From assembly GCA_032622095.1 (NCBI GenBank), contig CP136068.1, positions 54,398,025 to 54,462,024 of the forward strand: 64,000 nt of DNA, in the 5' to 3' direction. This DNA is from Siphonodentalium dalli (lineage: Eukaryota > Mollusca > Scaphopoda > Gadilida > Siphonodentaliidae). The position numbers were made by a program, and so were the translations under genes. Within the stretch, counting starts at the first letter, position 1, and the number at the start of each line of letters is the position of its first letter. The notes below the pieces were generated by a model. It saw only the letters and a program-made list of their open reading frames with translations. It searched no databases and was not told the DNA's origin. This document shows, in pieces, positions 26,521-39,085 of this stretch.

Positions 26521-27731
26521 ATCCAAGAGGTTAAGAAGTCATATAAACTGCTTGATATATCATCTTGGAAGAATCTTATTTTCTGCTACTCAACATGCAA
26601 GCATTATTATGATACATATTATTAGTTGTGTGTGACATGTTAAATATGTATGCTTATATAAATGTTAAATGTGTATGCATATGTAAATGTTGCTGCCTTA
26701 ATTTATTATATTTATATGTGTTAGATAATTAGTGTTCTGCCTGAATGTATGTGATCAATTGCTGGAGAAGTTATTCTACAATATATTTTAATGTATAATT
26801 ATGAGTACTAATTCTGTACACTGTCGTAATGAATATTTATGAATGCACATGATGTAATCATGTATGATGTATGCATAAATATTTACGAGGCAGTAGTTAT
26901 TTACCATGTATGAATGAATCTTTGTGAAAGTCTGATGACCACGTTCTATTGATACAGTTATTGTGGTCTATGTCACAGTCAACATTATTGCTATCAAAAA
27001 CACTGTAGTGTAGGTTCCAATCCTGGTGAAGACCGGCCCATTCATTTCTACAGAAATTGGTTGGAAGTTAGATTTATGACTGTTTTCAACATGTGATTTA
27101 AATTGAATAAAAGAAAGTCTGGACGAAATGGATGAAAATTAACGGACGGATGAAATTAAATGACATCTATAAATGATGTACCATTTCGTAATTGCATTAG
27201 GAAAAGTACCCTTTTGGTGGTTTGACCCTCCCTTGCCTTCAGTGTTTCTCAGGGCAGTAGCTTGAGAATCTCAATGATCATTAACCATATCTGAAGATGT
27301 GGCCAGAAGATGGTGAGAAATATTCCATTGTGTTTAGTTCATAAATATTTGCAGCTATGATTGTGCTTATATATAGCGATAGCTGGTGTGTGTGTTGATA
27401 CAAGGTGTATGAATGAATGAATGGGTTAATTGTTTGAATACAATTGTGCAATACCTAATGTGTAACTCGACATATATTATTTTGTTACAATTTGATCGCT
27501 CGATTATGTAACCAATGCTTTAATGATATTAAAATAACGGACGTTTATCGTCACTGCCTGATCACTTGCTATGCACATCATCATGTAGATATATCATAAA
27601 TCAATCATGCATCATAAACCACTCATCATTCATCATTCCATATATTAGTGTGTAATATTCTATTTATGAGAATAAAATGTTACAATGATCAGCATGTCAT
27701 CAATTTCAGAATTTAGGAAAAAATTGGGACT
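26521..27731. other. AT-rich intergenic sequence
   Basis: No gene seen. It contains a second copy of the dispersed fragment at about 27093-27165 (GAATAAAAGAAAGTCTGGAC) and TGTATG-rich stretches. Confidence 0.5.
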
Positions 27732-27772
27732 ATGTCAGGTGATAAAGAATTAGGTCATTTGTTTTCCAATAC

Positions 27773-29200
27773 ACAAATGAATGTGAGTTCAGTACAAATG
27801 AATGTGAGTTCAGTACAAATGAATGTGAGTTCAGTACAAATGAATGTGAGTTCAGTACAAATGAATGTGAATTCAGTACAAATGAATGTGAGTTCAGTAC
27901 AAATGAATGTGAGTTCAGTACAAATGAATGTGAGTTCAGTACAAATGAATGTGAGTTCAGTACAAATGAATGTGAGTTCAGTACAAATGAATGTGAATTC
28001 AGTACAAATGAATGTGAGTTCAGTACAAATGAATGTGAGTTCAGTACAAATGAATGTGAGTTCAGTACAAATGAATGTGAGTTCAGTACAAATGAATGTG
28101 AGTTCAGTACAAATGAATGTGAGTTCAGTACAAATGAATGTGAATTCAGTACAAATGAATGTGAGTTCAGTACAAATGAATGTGAGTTCAGTACAAATGA
28201 ATGTGAGTTCAGTACAAATGAATGTGAGTTCAGTACAAATGAATGTGAATTCAGTACAAATGAATGTGAGTTCAGTACAAATGAATGTGAGTTCAGTACA
28301 AATGAATGTGAGTTCAGTACAAATGAATGTGAATTCAGTACAAATGAATGTGAGTTCAGTACAAATGAATGTGAATTCAGTACAAATGAATGTGAGTTCA
28401 GTACAAATGAATGTGAATTCAGTACAAATGAATGTGAGTTCAGTACAAATGAATGTGAGTTCAGTACAAATGAATGTGAATTCAGTACAAATGAATGTGA
28501 GTTCAGTACAAATGAATGTGAGTTCAGTACAAATGAATGTGAGTTCAGTACAAATGAATGTGAATTCAGTACAAATGAATGTGAGTTCAGTACAAATGAA
28601 TGTGAATTCAGTACAAATGAATGTGAGTTCAGTACAAATGAATGTGAGTTCAGTACAAATGAATGTGAGTTCAGTACAAATGAATGTGAGTTCAGTACAA
28701 ATGAATGTGAATTCAGTACAAATGAATGTGAGTTCAGTACAAATGAATGTGAATTCAGTACAAATGAATGTGAGTTCAGTACAAATGAATGTGAGTTCAG
28801 TACAAATGAATGTGAATTCAGTACAAATGAATGTGAGTTCAGTACAAATGAATGTGAATTCAGTACAAATGAATGTGAGTTCAGTACAAATGAATGTGAG
28901 TTCAGTACAAATGAATGTGAATTCAGTACAAATGAATGTGAGTTCAGTACAAATGAATGTGAGTTCAGTACAAATGAATGTGAATTCAGTACAAATGAAT
29001 GTGAGTTCAGTACAAATGAATGTGAGTTCAGTACAAATGAATGTGAGTTCAGTACAAATGAATGTGAGTTCAGTACAAATGAATGTGAATTCAGTACAAA
29101 TGAATGTGAGTTCAGTACAAATGAATGTGAATTCAGTACAAATGAATGTGAGTTCAGTACAAATGAATGTGAGTTCAGTACAAATGAATGTGAATTCAGC
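27773..29200. repeat. 21-bp minisatellite, 68 copies, codon-length unit
   Basis: 68 uninterrupted copies of ACAAATGAATGTGAGTTCAG plus T. The only variation I see is G or A at one site (GAGTTC or GAATTC). A 504-codon frame (27732-29246) runs through it and would encode about 68 tandem seven-residue units MNVSSVQ/MNVNSVQ, with 15 unique residues before and about 16 after. The frame is open because 21 is a multiple of 3 and the unit has no stop in this frame. There is no signal peptide, no splice context and no homology, so I treat it as a satellite. A secreted or cell-wall-like repetitive protein cannot be excluded without RNA data. Confidence 0.95.
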
Positions 29201-29246
29201 TGTACGAGCCTGTATTAGGGATGAGGCTCATTTTCTTTTAATATGA

Positions 29247-30108
29247 CAATCTTTCAGCTATTCTTGCAACATATGACAGGGGAATGGCTTTGATGCTTGT
29301 TAATTGTCACTAGAATGGCCGAAAGCTTATCATATTTCAAAGAAACAAATACCATAAGATGTTATCTCCTTAATCCCTATGTAAAAAACATACATATAAA
29401 CACAAAATAGTATTACATAGGTAAATTGTTCCATAACGCTGTGCGACAAAGCGTAATTTAGCTTCAACGTGCCCAGGACAAAATTATTATATTGAGATGG
29501 AGATACTTAACAACAGCCTAGTTGTCTAATAAAACCATTCAAAACACTCATATTATCAGCTTATTGTGATTTAAACTCAGATGTTCGATTTAGATTTATA
29601 GGAGAGAACCATATGCAAGTTAATACAGAATAATAAGAGTTCAAACACCTGCATGGTTATTTGGTTAGCCTTAAAAATGAAAAAAATAATTCATATATTA
29701 CATCAGACACTTAATAGTTTTCATTCATCCATTCATACATAACTAAATTGATGAGAACCTGCGATTATTCCATTAATAGGGTGCTAATATCTAACTGATG
29801 CTCATTCAGTCATCTCACCTTAATTATTACATAATGAATCATCCAAATCCAACCTAGAGATATAGCTACAAGTAGAAGGTTTTGTCTATGACCCAATGAC
29901 ATTCAACCACTCCACTTTTGAAATAGGTGTCAGCTCTGGAAAACTCTGGAGTCAATTATTTGTTTAAACGCACGTAAACCACATTCAGTCTTCATTGTCC
30001 AAAATTCTCAATGGAAATGGAAGAGTGAGTTCAGGATACAGCCTAAGATTGTTTTGTGAACTTTTTGGCTAAACACCTGTTCAGATGAATGAATGACAAC
30101 CAAGTACC
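29247..30108. other. intergenic, nothing recognised
   Basis: AT-rich unique sequence without recognisable genes or repeats. Confidence 0.5.
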
Positions 30109-30460
30109 AGTTATTGAGGGGTAAACTTAGTACCAGTTATTGAGGGGTAAACTTAGTACCAGTTATTGAGGGGTAAACTTAGTACCAGATATTGAGGGGT
30201 AAACTGAGTACCAGATATTGATGGGTAAACTAAGTACCAGTTATTGAGGGGTAGAACTTAGTACCAGATATTGAGGGGTAAACTAAGTACCAGTTATTGA
30301 GGGGTAGAACTTAGTACCAGATATTGAGGGGTAAACTTAGTACCAGATATTGAGGGGTAAACTGAGTACCAGATATTGATGGGTAAACTAAGTACCAGTT
30401 ATTGAGGGGTAAACTTAGTACCAGATATTGATGGGTAAACTAAGTACCAGTTATTGATGA
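30109..30460. repeat. 25-bp tandem repeat
   Basis: About 14 copies of AGTACCAGTTATTGAGGGGT followed by AAACTT. Variants are GATATTG for GTTATTG, and GATGGG for GAGGGG. Confidence 0.93.
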
Positions 30461-32149
30461 ATGAACTTAATAACAGTTCACAGGCCTTGACATTTTATTG
30501 AAAAGGACTGAATGAATTGCATTACTGTCTAAATATTCAATAATTAAGGATGAATTATGTGATTGTTGCGATGAGATTGACAAATTTGGGCTGCCTGACA
30601 TGTAGATCTCATGTATTCAAGTTTGTTGCTATGGTAACCTATAATATTTTGTTGATTGAGCAGTGAAGTGCTAATTTTTGGTTCCTGGTCCTTTTCCCAG
30701 GCATGAATCCGCATGATATAAAAAGGAAATTTGTTTTTCTTATATTCAGTATGTATATCGCCCAAGTTCTGAGATTCTGGCGATTGATTTTGGAATCGTT
30801 TCCTTGTAAACAGACTGATTTATGTAACAGATTTTGACTTTTTTTTACCAACAATTTATTATAAAATGTCCAATGAGTCTTCCTAATTTGTCAAGTTATT
30901 TTTGTTTGTGCCTGTAAAAATATTAAACATCTGCCAGTGAGCTATTTTGAGTGCCGTAATTAATAGTCTTGAATCCAGTTATCATTTTCAAATATTTCAT
31001 GGCACTGATCTGAATTCCTGGCAATATGGTAGATATATAGAGCCGCCAAATGCTCTCGGAGTGTCCTTCCCCAATCTGCTCGTGTGTACAATTTCTAACT
31101 AAAACCAACAATCCGCTCGAGTACATAATCTCTAACTAAAACCATCATGAATGCAGCTCTATATTTATTACCCACCCCAAACACAAACAAAAGTGATATT
31201 ATTCTCAGCTTTTCTGCTCGACATTCGTTGTTTTGCAATGATTTTTGTATCTCAATCCTCTACATTTCTAGTTATGTTTTCTTTAGCATGTAATTATGTC
31301 ATGCATCTCCATTGAGAATCCAGTATCGCCCTAGAGCAAACTGTCGAAATTCCCACAAAGGGTTGAACTAAGAATACAACATCAGGCATGTAATAAAAGC
31401 AAAACCTCTGCAAGGAAGATGTGGAATTTACCCATTGAGCGCTAACAATAAAAACAGCTGGACCCCATTGCCTCTACATTATTCTGTGTTCTGTATTCTT
31501 GTAATACCCTCTTCTAACTTGAAATGAAGCTGCAGTCTGAGTCATTTCATCCAAATTTAGAAAATTAGCCACCAATATTGGTAGCATTTAATGAATTGGT
31601 ACATTGATTTCTTCAGTATTGGTAGAGGTCATTAAGTTATCATTATTTCCTGTGATAAAGTTATAATAAAAAATTGGGACCCCTTTTTTTCTGAAGCTAA
31701 ATATTTAGATTTGTTTTATTAGCTCAGTAATGCACTGTTGTGGTTATCTAAACATTTCCAACCAAAGAAAATGAATCCTTCTGCACTTATCTTTTTACCT
31801 GTCTCTTAACAAATTTTATTAACATCCCTCACAATAAATAATAGACCATTCCAATATATACTTTTATAACTGGGTGAGAGAATCCATTGAGTAAAAAAAG
31901 GTTAAAATTATTAACTTTATGAGTGCCTTGAAAGTCAGCTAGAAACTATGGTGTTCCTCGACTAGGAATCAACAAGCTTCCACGCACTGCTGTCATCGAG
32001 AACTTATTATATTGCCAGTTGTATAATATTCATTTACCAATTTGTAGATACGAAGAAAACATTTTTGTACAATGTTTTGTAAATTATTAAGAAAAAAACT
32101 ATGAAATATATAATTTTAAGATCAGATTCTTTTCATCATTCCCTTATTA
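30461..32149. other. intergenic, nothing recognised
   Basis: AT-rich sequence. A near-duplicate of about 45 bp built on TCTGCTCG/TCCGCTCG and TCTAACTAAAACCA occurs at 31076-31145. No gene is supported. Confidence 0.5.
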
Positions 32150-33230
32150 GCTCAACTTTACTTTGTAAAGTTTGAGCTATTGCCATGGCTTTGTCGTCCG
32201 TGTGTACGTAAGGCGTCAACAATGCAGGCTACAGGTCGTACCTTTGGTCGGATCATTATAAAATTTGTCATAGCTGTTGACATCAACATTTAGACCAGAA
32301 TGATTAATTTTGGGGTTATTCGGAAAAAAAACATGGCTGCCAGTGGCCATCTTGGATTTCAAAATTCAATCCATTAGCACGGGCTACAGGCCGTACTGTT
32401 TGTCTGATCATCATGAAATATGTCATGGATGTTAATATTGACATGTAGATGGGAACGAGTAATTTTGGGGTCATTCGGCCCAAAAACATGGCCGCCAGCA
32501 GCCATCTTGGATTTTACTCTTTGTATGACTAAATTCTTTAGCACGGGCTACAGGTAGTACTTTTAGTCTGATCATCATAAAATTTGTCAAGAATGTTAAT
32601 ATTGACATGTAGATGGGAACGAGTCATTTTGGGTTCATTCAGCCAAAAAACATGGCCGCCAGCAGCCATCTTGGATTTTACTCTTTGTATGACTAAATTC
32701 TTTAGCACGGGCTACAGGTCGTACTTTTAGTCTGATCATCATAAAATTTGTCAAGAATGTTAATAATGACATGCAGATGGGAACGAGTCATTTCGGGGTC
32801 ATTCGGCCAAAAAACATGGCCGCCAGCAGCCATCTTGGATTTTACTCTTTGTATGACTAAATCCTTTAGCACGGGCTACAGGTCGTACCTTTAGTCTGAT
32901 CATCATAAAATTTGTCATGGATGTTAACGATGACATGTAGATGGGAACGACTCATTTTGGGGTCATTCGGACAAAAAACATGGCCGCCAGTGGCCATCTT
33001 GGATTAAAAAATTTAATCCATTAGCACGGGCCACAGGTCGTACTGTTCGTCTGATCATCATGAAATTTGTCATGGATGATAATATTGACCAATTATCGAA
33101 CATTTGGAAGGGGTTATATGGTTGCGTCCCTGTCCCATGGACGCCCACCGAGTGGCACCGCATGAAAATGCAAGGATTCCCGGGAGGCCGCCATGCTTCT
33201 ATAGCTATATATATATACGTAATCATGTTT
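32150..33230. repeat. dispersed tandem repeat, about 180-bp unit
   Basis: About five diverged copies of a unit containing GCACGGGCTACAGGTCGTAC, TTAGTCTGATCATCATAAAA, ACATGTAGATGGGAACGAGT and AACATGGCCGCCAGCAGCCA. The block starts with TTAGCTCAACTTTACTTTGT, then AAAGTTTGAGCTATTG, a type of sequence I associate with dispersed bivalve repeats. Confidence 0.85.
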
Positions 33231-34439
33231 TCAAAAACATTTCTTTGTTTTTTTGTAACATCTCCCAGTCTGTTGTTGAAAATATGTATGAGTATTAGGT
33301 CCTGATGGATCTGGGGTTTCTCTATCCATATTGTCGATTTAATTGTTTAAATACCAGAGGAGCAGATGGTGGCGATTTTATGCCATGTCTATATAGTGGT
33401 ATAAACGATACGACGTCACGATATCGGGAAGAGAAGTCCCAGAACCCAAGATACTGGCAGGTATACCACGAGGAGATCAGCGAAACCCACTTGAAATCCC
33501 AAACGCTCTGTATATAGTCACACCGACTATCGACCCATTGGCCAAAGCCGGGACTATAGCCTATAGTACATGTATGAGGTGGCGCGGCATTTCCAAATTA
33601 ATTGTCAACACACCTCATCCCACACGGACAACATCTTCATGTATACGGTATTTTTATTTGTTTATATCTGCATTAAGTATACACTAATACTATAAAACAA
33701 GTTGATTATACGTTGACAGTCTTGACTTCTTGTTTACACTCAGACAGGATGTCACCCGGAAAACTAGCAATTTATTTGTGCCTAATATTCAGCCAACTTA
33801 AGTCGGACAACGATTCCAACATTTATAACCAAAATATGCAATATATGTATATAGTCATTCTCCAAGACAATGCCAATTTGTATTGTAATAATCAATCGGA
33901 TAGGAATTTCATGAAAGCATTGTCATTCTGTGTACGTAGCATCAATTATAAGATTGGAGCTATATATTTCAGCCTTGTCAGTAGCGAGTTTGCGATACCC
34001 GTCGGACGGGTACGGGTACCGGTAGATCCAGGTAGATCGGTGAAAATCGTCACGGTCATTTGCGTACTTTGAATGCAGCACATAAAGCGATAGGGATTTG
34101 GAACGGGTAGATGTATTCCGTTGACTGGTAGTCTTTCGCTAAAGTTTTCTCACTCAAAAGTACATTAGTTATACGAAATAACAGTCAGCTATGCATTAAT
34201 CTATTTATTGCACGATTTAATTGCCAAATCTCATTGATACATTTGTCATTACGCCACCGTAGTGTGGTGTTTCTAGCTTTTGGTTTTTTGATATCGCATG
34301 GTCGATCGATAATTCACTGGGTGATTGTACATTCGGCAAACCTCGTCAGATTCCGTCACCGTTTCATCGTACCGATAATTACGAGAGTACAACTAAGATT
34401 GGCACATGTGTTTACGTCACCGGTGTAATTGTGGGGACA
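33231..34439. other. intergenic, no gene recognised
   Basis: Short open frames only. A GTAGCGAGTTTGCGATACCC segment at about 33982-34000 has an inverted partner near 39065-39085, described with the palindrome there. Confidence 0.45.
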
Positions 34440-35190
34440 TGCTTCTATTATGAAGGTTTGCTATCCCGAAGGTCCGCTATTCCGAAGGTTCTCTATTCCG
34501 AAGGTTTTTGTTATTTTTAGGTTAATTCTATATTTTAAAGTATTGAGACTAATTTGAGAGGGTTCATTTTCACAAAGATTCTTTATATGGAGTGTGCGCT
34601 CACATCCGAACTGATCATGCGCGCACACCGATACAGATACAGGAGGAAATAACTTAACTTAGAACATTAAATGTGATTTTGTTTTGTTTTCGCTGGTTTT
34701 CTTGAGATTTTATGTCATTACGTGGGCCCATACCTTTGAATTCTTGGCATATACTATGAATGTTGTGGTATATATGGACCCTCCCGCATTGGGACATGAC
34801 ATAGGTTCAGTTGACTTAAGTGGTGTTCTGTGTGTGCTCCAATTTGGAGTTCAATATTTTAAGGGCCAAGTTTAGAATTTTATGGGTCCATACCTTTGAA
34901 CTCTGGGCATATAATATGAATATTGGGGGGCATGTCTCTATTCCGAATGTTCACTATCCCGAAGGTCCACTATTCCGAAATTTCTCTGAATGTTCGCTAT
35001 TCCGAAGGTTCACCAATCCGAAGGTTCGTTATTCCGAAGGTTCTGTGTTCCAAAGATTTTTTTTATTTTAAGGTTAATTCTATATTCTAAAGTAACGAGA
35101 GGGTTCATTATCACGAAGATTCTTTTTATGAAGGAAATAACGTAAAACATTAAATGTGATTTTGTTTTGTTTTAGAGGGTTTTCTTGAGT
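34440..35190. repeat. duplicated block with 17-bp TATTCCGAAGGTTC repeats
   Basis: Two direct copies (about 34440-34730 and 34925-35205). Each starts with three to seven units of CTATTCCGAAGGTTCG. They then share AGGTTAATTCTATATT, GAGAGGGTTCATT and ATTTTGTTTTGTTTT. Family unknown. Confidence 0.8.
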
Positions 35191-35690
35191 TTAATGTCAT
35201 TACGTATGACCTTATTTCTCATTACATATTCACGCCAAGGAGCCCACACAATTGCTATGTTACGATGCGATTTAATGTGATTATGTGTGACCTAATATCT
35301 CAATAATCTGAGGCAAGAGTACGCCTGCTAAAGGCGAATTATAACAGTTGGGGGTATAACGCTCAATAAATACTGGAGGCTATAACAAACTGCGCAGTAG
35401 AATATCGCTGAATGGACGAGTATGAGATGAGCCTAAATGCAATTGTGACTTTGTTTAAAGGCCCACTTAATTTTCGAGTCATTAATTTTTTATAGTATAT
35501 ACGGTTTTAATAACAATTTATGCCATAAAATTTGAATAAACTACTATAATTCATCACCATTTGAAAGGCAGAATACTTCTATCTCCTAGTTTGAAACAAC
35601 TTCAAAATACCGCGTCGTATATCTAGCAATAAGCAACCAACATGTCCTCCTCGGCTTTCCATAGCTTTCAACGTAATTTGATACTTATGG
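35191..35690. other. intergenic, nothing recognised
   Basis: Unique AT-rich sequence between two repeat blocks. No gene seen. Confidence 0.45.
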
Positions 35691-36185
35691 GTATTTGTGT
35701 CCGGGAAGTGTTTTGAACGGGTCAAATCGTGACCCCGACCTGACCTTGACCTTTAAAACTGTCAATGCAAGGTCAATTTGGGTAAAACAGACAAATTTCG
35801 GCGAAATTTTATACCTAGGGATACTTTGGTCCGAGGAGAGTTTTGAACGGGTCAAATCGTGACCTCGGCCTGACCTTGACCTTCAATATGGCCAATCAAA
35901 GGTCAACTCGGATAAAACGGATAGATTTCGACGAAATTTGATACCTATGGGTACTTTTGTCGGGGGGGTGTTTTGGACGGGTCAAATCATGACTCTGACC
36001 TTACCTTGACCTTCAAAATTGTTAATTAAAGTTCAAGTTGGGTAAAACGGACGGATTTCGACGAAATATGATACCTATGGGTAGTTTTCTACGGGTGGGG
36101 GTGTTTTGGACTGGACAAATCATGACCCTGACCTGACCTTGACTTTCGAAATAGTCAATTGAAGGTCAAATCGCACCTTTCACCG
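35691..36185. repeat. about 130-bp tandem repeat with TGACCTTGACCTT motifs
   Basis: Four diverged copies containing GTTTTGAACGGGTCAAATCG, TGACCTTGACCTTCAAAAT, AAGGTCAA, GGTAAAACGGA and TTTCGACGAAATTTGATACC. The repeated TGACCT half sites resemble nuclear-receptor response elements, but here they come with the repeat. Confidence 0.85.
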
Positions 36186-37719
36186 GAAAGCAGATGGGAA
36201 ACAGCCCGGGTGAAGTCGGGCCTATCAGCTTGTGTAATAAAGAAGACAGTTTGATGAAAGTAATGTATGCCACGAGAAACGGGAAAACTTGAAATATGGA
36301 AGTACGCAAATTTCCCGCATAAAATTTGAAAGCTAGTTTATAGAATAATTGTATTATTATTTATATTTATGGCTAATAATACGATCTTGGTGGCGTTACC
36401 ATTTCTGACTATGGTTTTCTTGTTTAAGCCATGTTTTATGTTCAAAGTATCGAGGCGGCTTCTAACACTAAGATAACTATGGAACGCCGATTTGTTTACT
36501 GACAACTGTCTTCACTCAAGTAATGACATGTTATTTTTTGGGAATGTAATTTGGGGGGGCTAACCCCGGGATTCTCGACATGTTATGATTAGGGGAGTGA
36601 GTTGGCGGTGCTATACGCAGTCTCGACACAGGGACGTAATTATAGGGGGTCTCCGCGTTGAGAAGGTGTGTCCACCTTCAAATTCCCAACTATACACCCC
36701 TTAAACCACACCAAACAGAGGTTTGTGCGTAATTCAAATTGTGCACGCCGTTGGGCTCTGATTCCCCCCAACTGATCCTTCACTGTCCTGAATATTATTG
36801 TGGACTGTTCTAAATGGATCAGTAGTCTTGTTGCAGAAGTCCTGTGATGGGGGGGGGGTCCACCTTGCCGACCATGCAGTACGAGAACAGTTTTGTAGAT
36901 ATGAACCTGGAAATTGCAAAATCATAACATCTAGTGGTCTAACACCAGGCAAATTCACGCCCTGGTTTGTTTTTCACAAATCAATGATCAGTATTGACGA
37001 GCCACTGAATGTGGTTAGACCAGGGCATACCGGGTCGACCATGGTTCGGTCTGGTGTGAGAACGTTTTGAAATCTGAACATGAAAATTGATAAATTATTC
37101 ACTTTCCTCAAGCTTTACATTTGTTGGATATTTCCAACCTGCTGTTGACCATATAGCCTGAATGTTTTTCTACCAAAAGTAGGAATATTTGCAAATGTTG
37201 GTCTAAAACTATAAAAAAAAAATCCGCACTAATACATTTTTGGAAAATCAAACTAAATGACAGAATAATTTGAACGTATGTTTTGGTGTGTTAGGTATAT
37301 GCAATATCCAACTGTTGACAAAAGTTGGGGTGATACACCCCACCCTTTCGCCACGTCCCCTATCGACCCTTTGTGCATAGTACACCGTGAATGTGTTACA
37401 CGATTGAATACAACCGTTCAGTTATTGTACCTTATGTGGTGGTGACTGATTTCTCATTTTAATATAGATATTTGACTTTTGAACGGACATGGCGCATTTG
37501 AACCCCAAGACTGTTGTATATTGTAGTGGCCGATAGTGACACCAAATACTGATATACACACCTCATAGTCGGCACAATCTTACCGTCATCAGATCGACTT
37601 TTAGCTGTTTTCTTTGTTTCGCATAGACGTGAAGCAAACGCTCTTTATTCGAACCATATAATGAATAGTGTACCATTAAACACCCTTTATATTTAACAAG
37701 TTTGATTTTTATACGCCCG
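36186..37719. other. intergenic, no gene recognised
   Basis: Mixed unique sequence with a G-run at about 36848-36857. A lone AAACGCTCTTTATTCGAA at 37638 recalls a motif recurrent in the Polinton further right. No gene supported. Confidence 0.45.
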
Positions 37720-38370
37720 TTTGAAAAAAAACGGCCGCATTATAGTATTGGTCTGTCCGTCCGGGCGTCCGTCCGTTAACCTGGTTTCCGGATGATAACT
37801 TTAGTTAGAGTGAACCAAATTCAATAAAATTTGGTATGTGGGTTTATTAGCCGAAAAGTAAGTTCAAGTTCGAATTTGGGTTCCGCCCGCCAATTTTCAC
37901 CGGAGTTATGCCCCTTATTTGACGTTTTTTGACTTAGAAAATCCTTGAAATTTGTTGTCCGGATGATAACTTTAGTATAGTTTATCGGAATGAATCCAAA
38001 TTTGGTATATTACTTTCTCCCACCAAAACACAGGTCAAGTTCGAACTTGGGTTCTGGCAGAGTTAGTTAGAGTGAACCGATTTCAATCAAATTTGGTATG
38101 TGGGTTTATTAGAAGAAAAGACAGCTCAAGTTCGAATTTGGGTTCCGTCCACCAATTTTCACCGGAGTTATGCCCCTTATTTGACGTAATTTGACTTAGA
38201 AAATCCCTGAAATTTGTTTTCCGGATGATAACTTTACTAGAGCTTATCGGATTCAATGATAATTTGGTATATTACTTTCTCCCACCAAAACACAGGTCAA
38301 GTTCAAATTTGAGTGCCGTCCGCCAATTTTTACCAGAGTTATGCCCCTTTTTTACCAGTTTCCGCCGACC
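37720..38370. repeat. dispersed repeat with GTCCGTCCG start
   Basis: It starts ACGCCCGTTTGAAAAAAAAC, then GTCTGTCCGTCCGGGCGTCC. Three internal, diverged copies share TCCGGATGATAACTTTAG, AATTTGGTATGTGGGTTTAT and CACCGGAGTTATGCCCC. This is a dispersed invertebrate repeat type. No coding capacity. Confidence 0.8.
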
Positions 38371-38991
38371 CAAGAGAGGGGGTATTTTGCACGCCCAGTG
38401 TAGCTCTTGTTCTACCTACATCCGGGTTTAGACCCAGACAAATATCCAAGTTCTTGGGATGAATATTCCCTTGCCCGACCCTTCGAAAGATTCCAACCCA
38501 TTACCAGTTATATGACTAAATATTCCCCAACTAATATAAGGGGCATTTTCGGTCTTATATCTGACTAAAAGTGCATGCATTTAGGACATTCTTGGACCCT
38601 GGGTCTAAACCAACACATTTTACACCGAATAATGGTTGGATTATTAAATTAGCGTAATTGTATATTTGTGCTATCATAACATATTTTCTCAGTCAGAAAA
38701 TTCCATCTGTTCTAGACGACACTCGAACGGTCTGGGAAATTACTTATGAAAGCTAATTATTGAAAATGTTACCAAAATGAGTCAAAGAAAGACGCCAACC
38801 CCTTCCACTTTCGCCTCGTCCCTGGTTAATGCAATCCATTATCCACGCAGATGTCCATCATATAACCATAACAACAAGTATAACGTCGGCCAAGAAAGCG
38901 AAGCGGATAACAATTTCTCTACATCATATATATTGTGCTGCAATTGGCTCACCATACACTACCCGTCGATATGCTTAATTCTACCCGTAAA
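38371..38991. other. intergenic, nothing recognised
   Basis: Unique sequence without a supported gene. Confidence 0.4.
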
Positions 38992-39085
38992 ACAGTTTGC
39001 GATTTCAAAACGTGTACCGGTACGGGTAGCTACCAGTACCCGTACCGGTACCCGTACCCGTTTGAAATCGCAAACTCGCTACTAC
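38992..39085. repeat. palindrome rich in GTACCGGTAC
   Basis: GTTTGCGATTTCAAAACG on the left pairs with CGTTTGAAATCGCAAAC on the right. Between them are multiple ACGGGTAC and GTACCGGTAC words. The outer GCAAACTCGCTAC is also the inverse of GTAGCGAGTTTGC at about 33982. It could be transposon ends or a foldback element. No clear target duplication was found. Confidence 0.6.

Noticed and set aside
32963-33305. Short genes at the end of the 180-bp repeat block
   Set aside because: Frames are under 90 codons, overlap on both strands and fall partly in the repeat.
35691-36185. Cluster of nuclear-receptor response elements
   Set aside because: The TGACCT half sites are part of a tandem dispersed repeat unit, and no gene is nearby.
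33982-39085. A 5.1-kb DNA transposon with GTAGCGAGTTTGCG ends
   Set aside because: The ends match over only about 16 bp, no target duplication was found at 8, 6 or 2 bp, and there is no transposase between them. Kept only as a weak observation.
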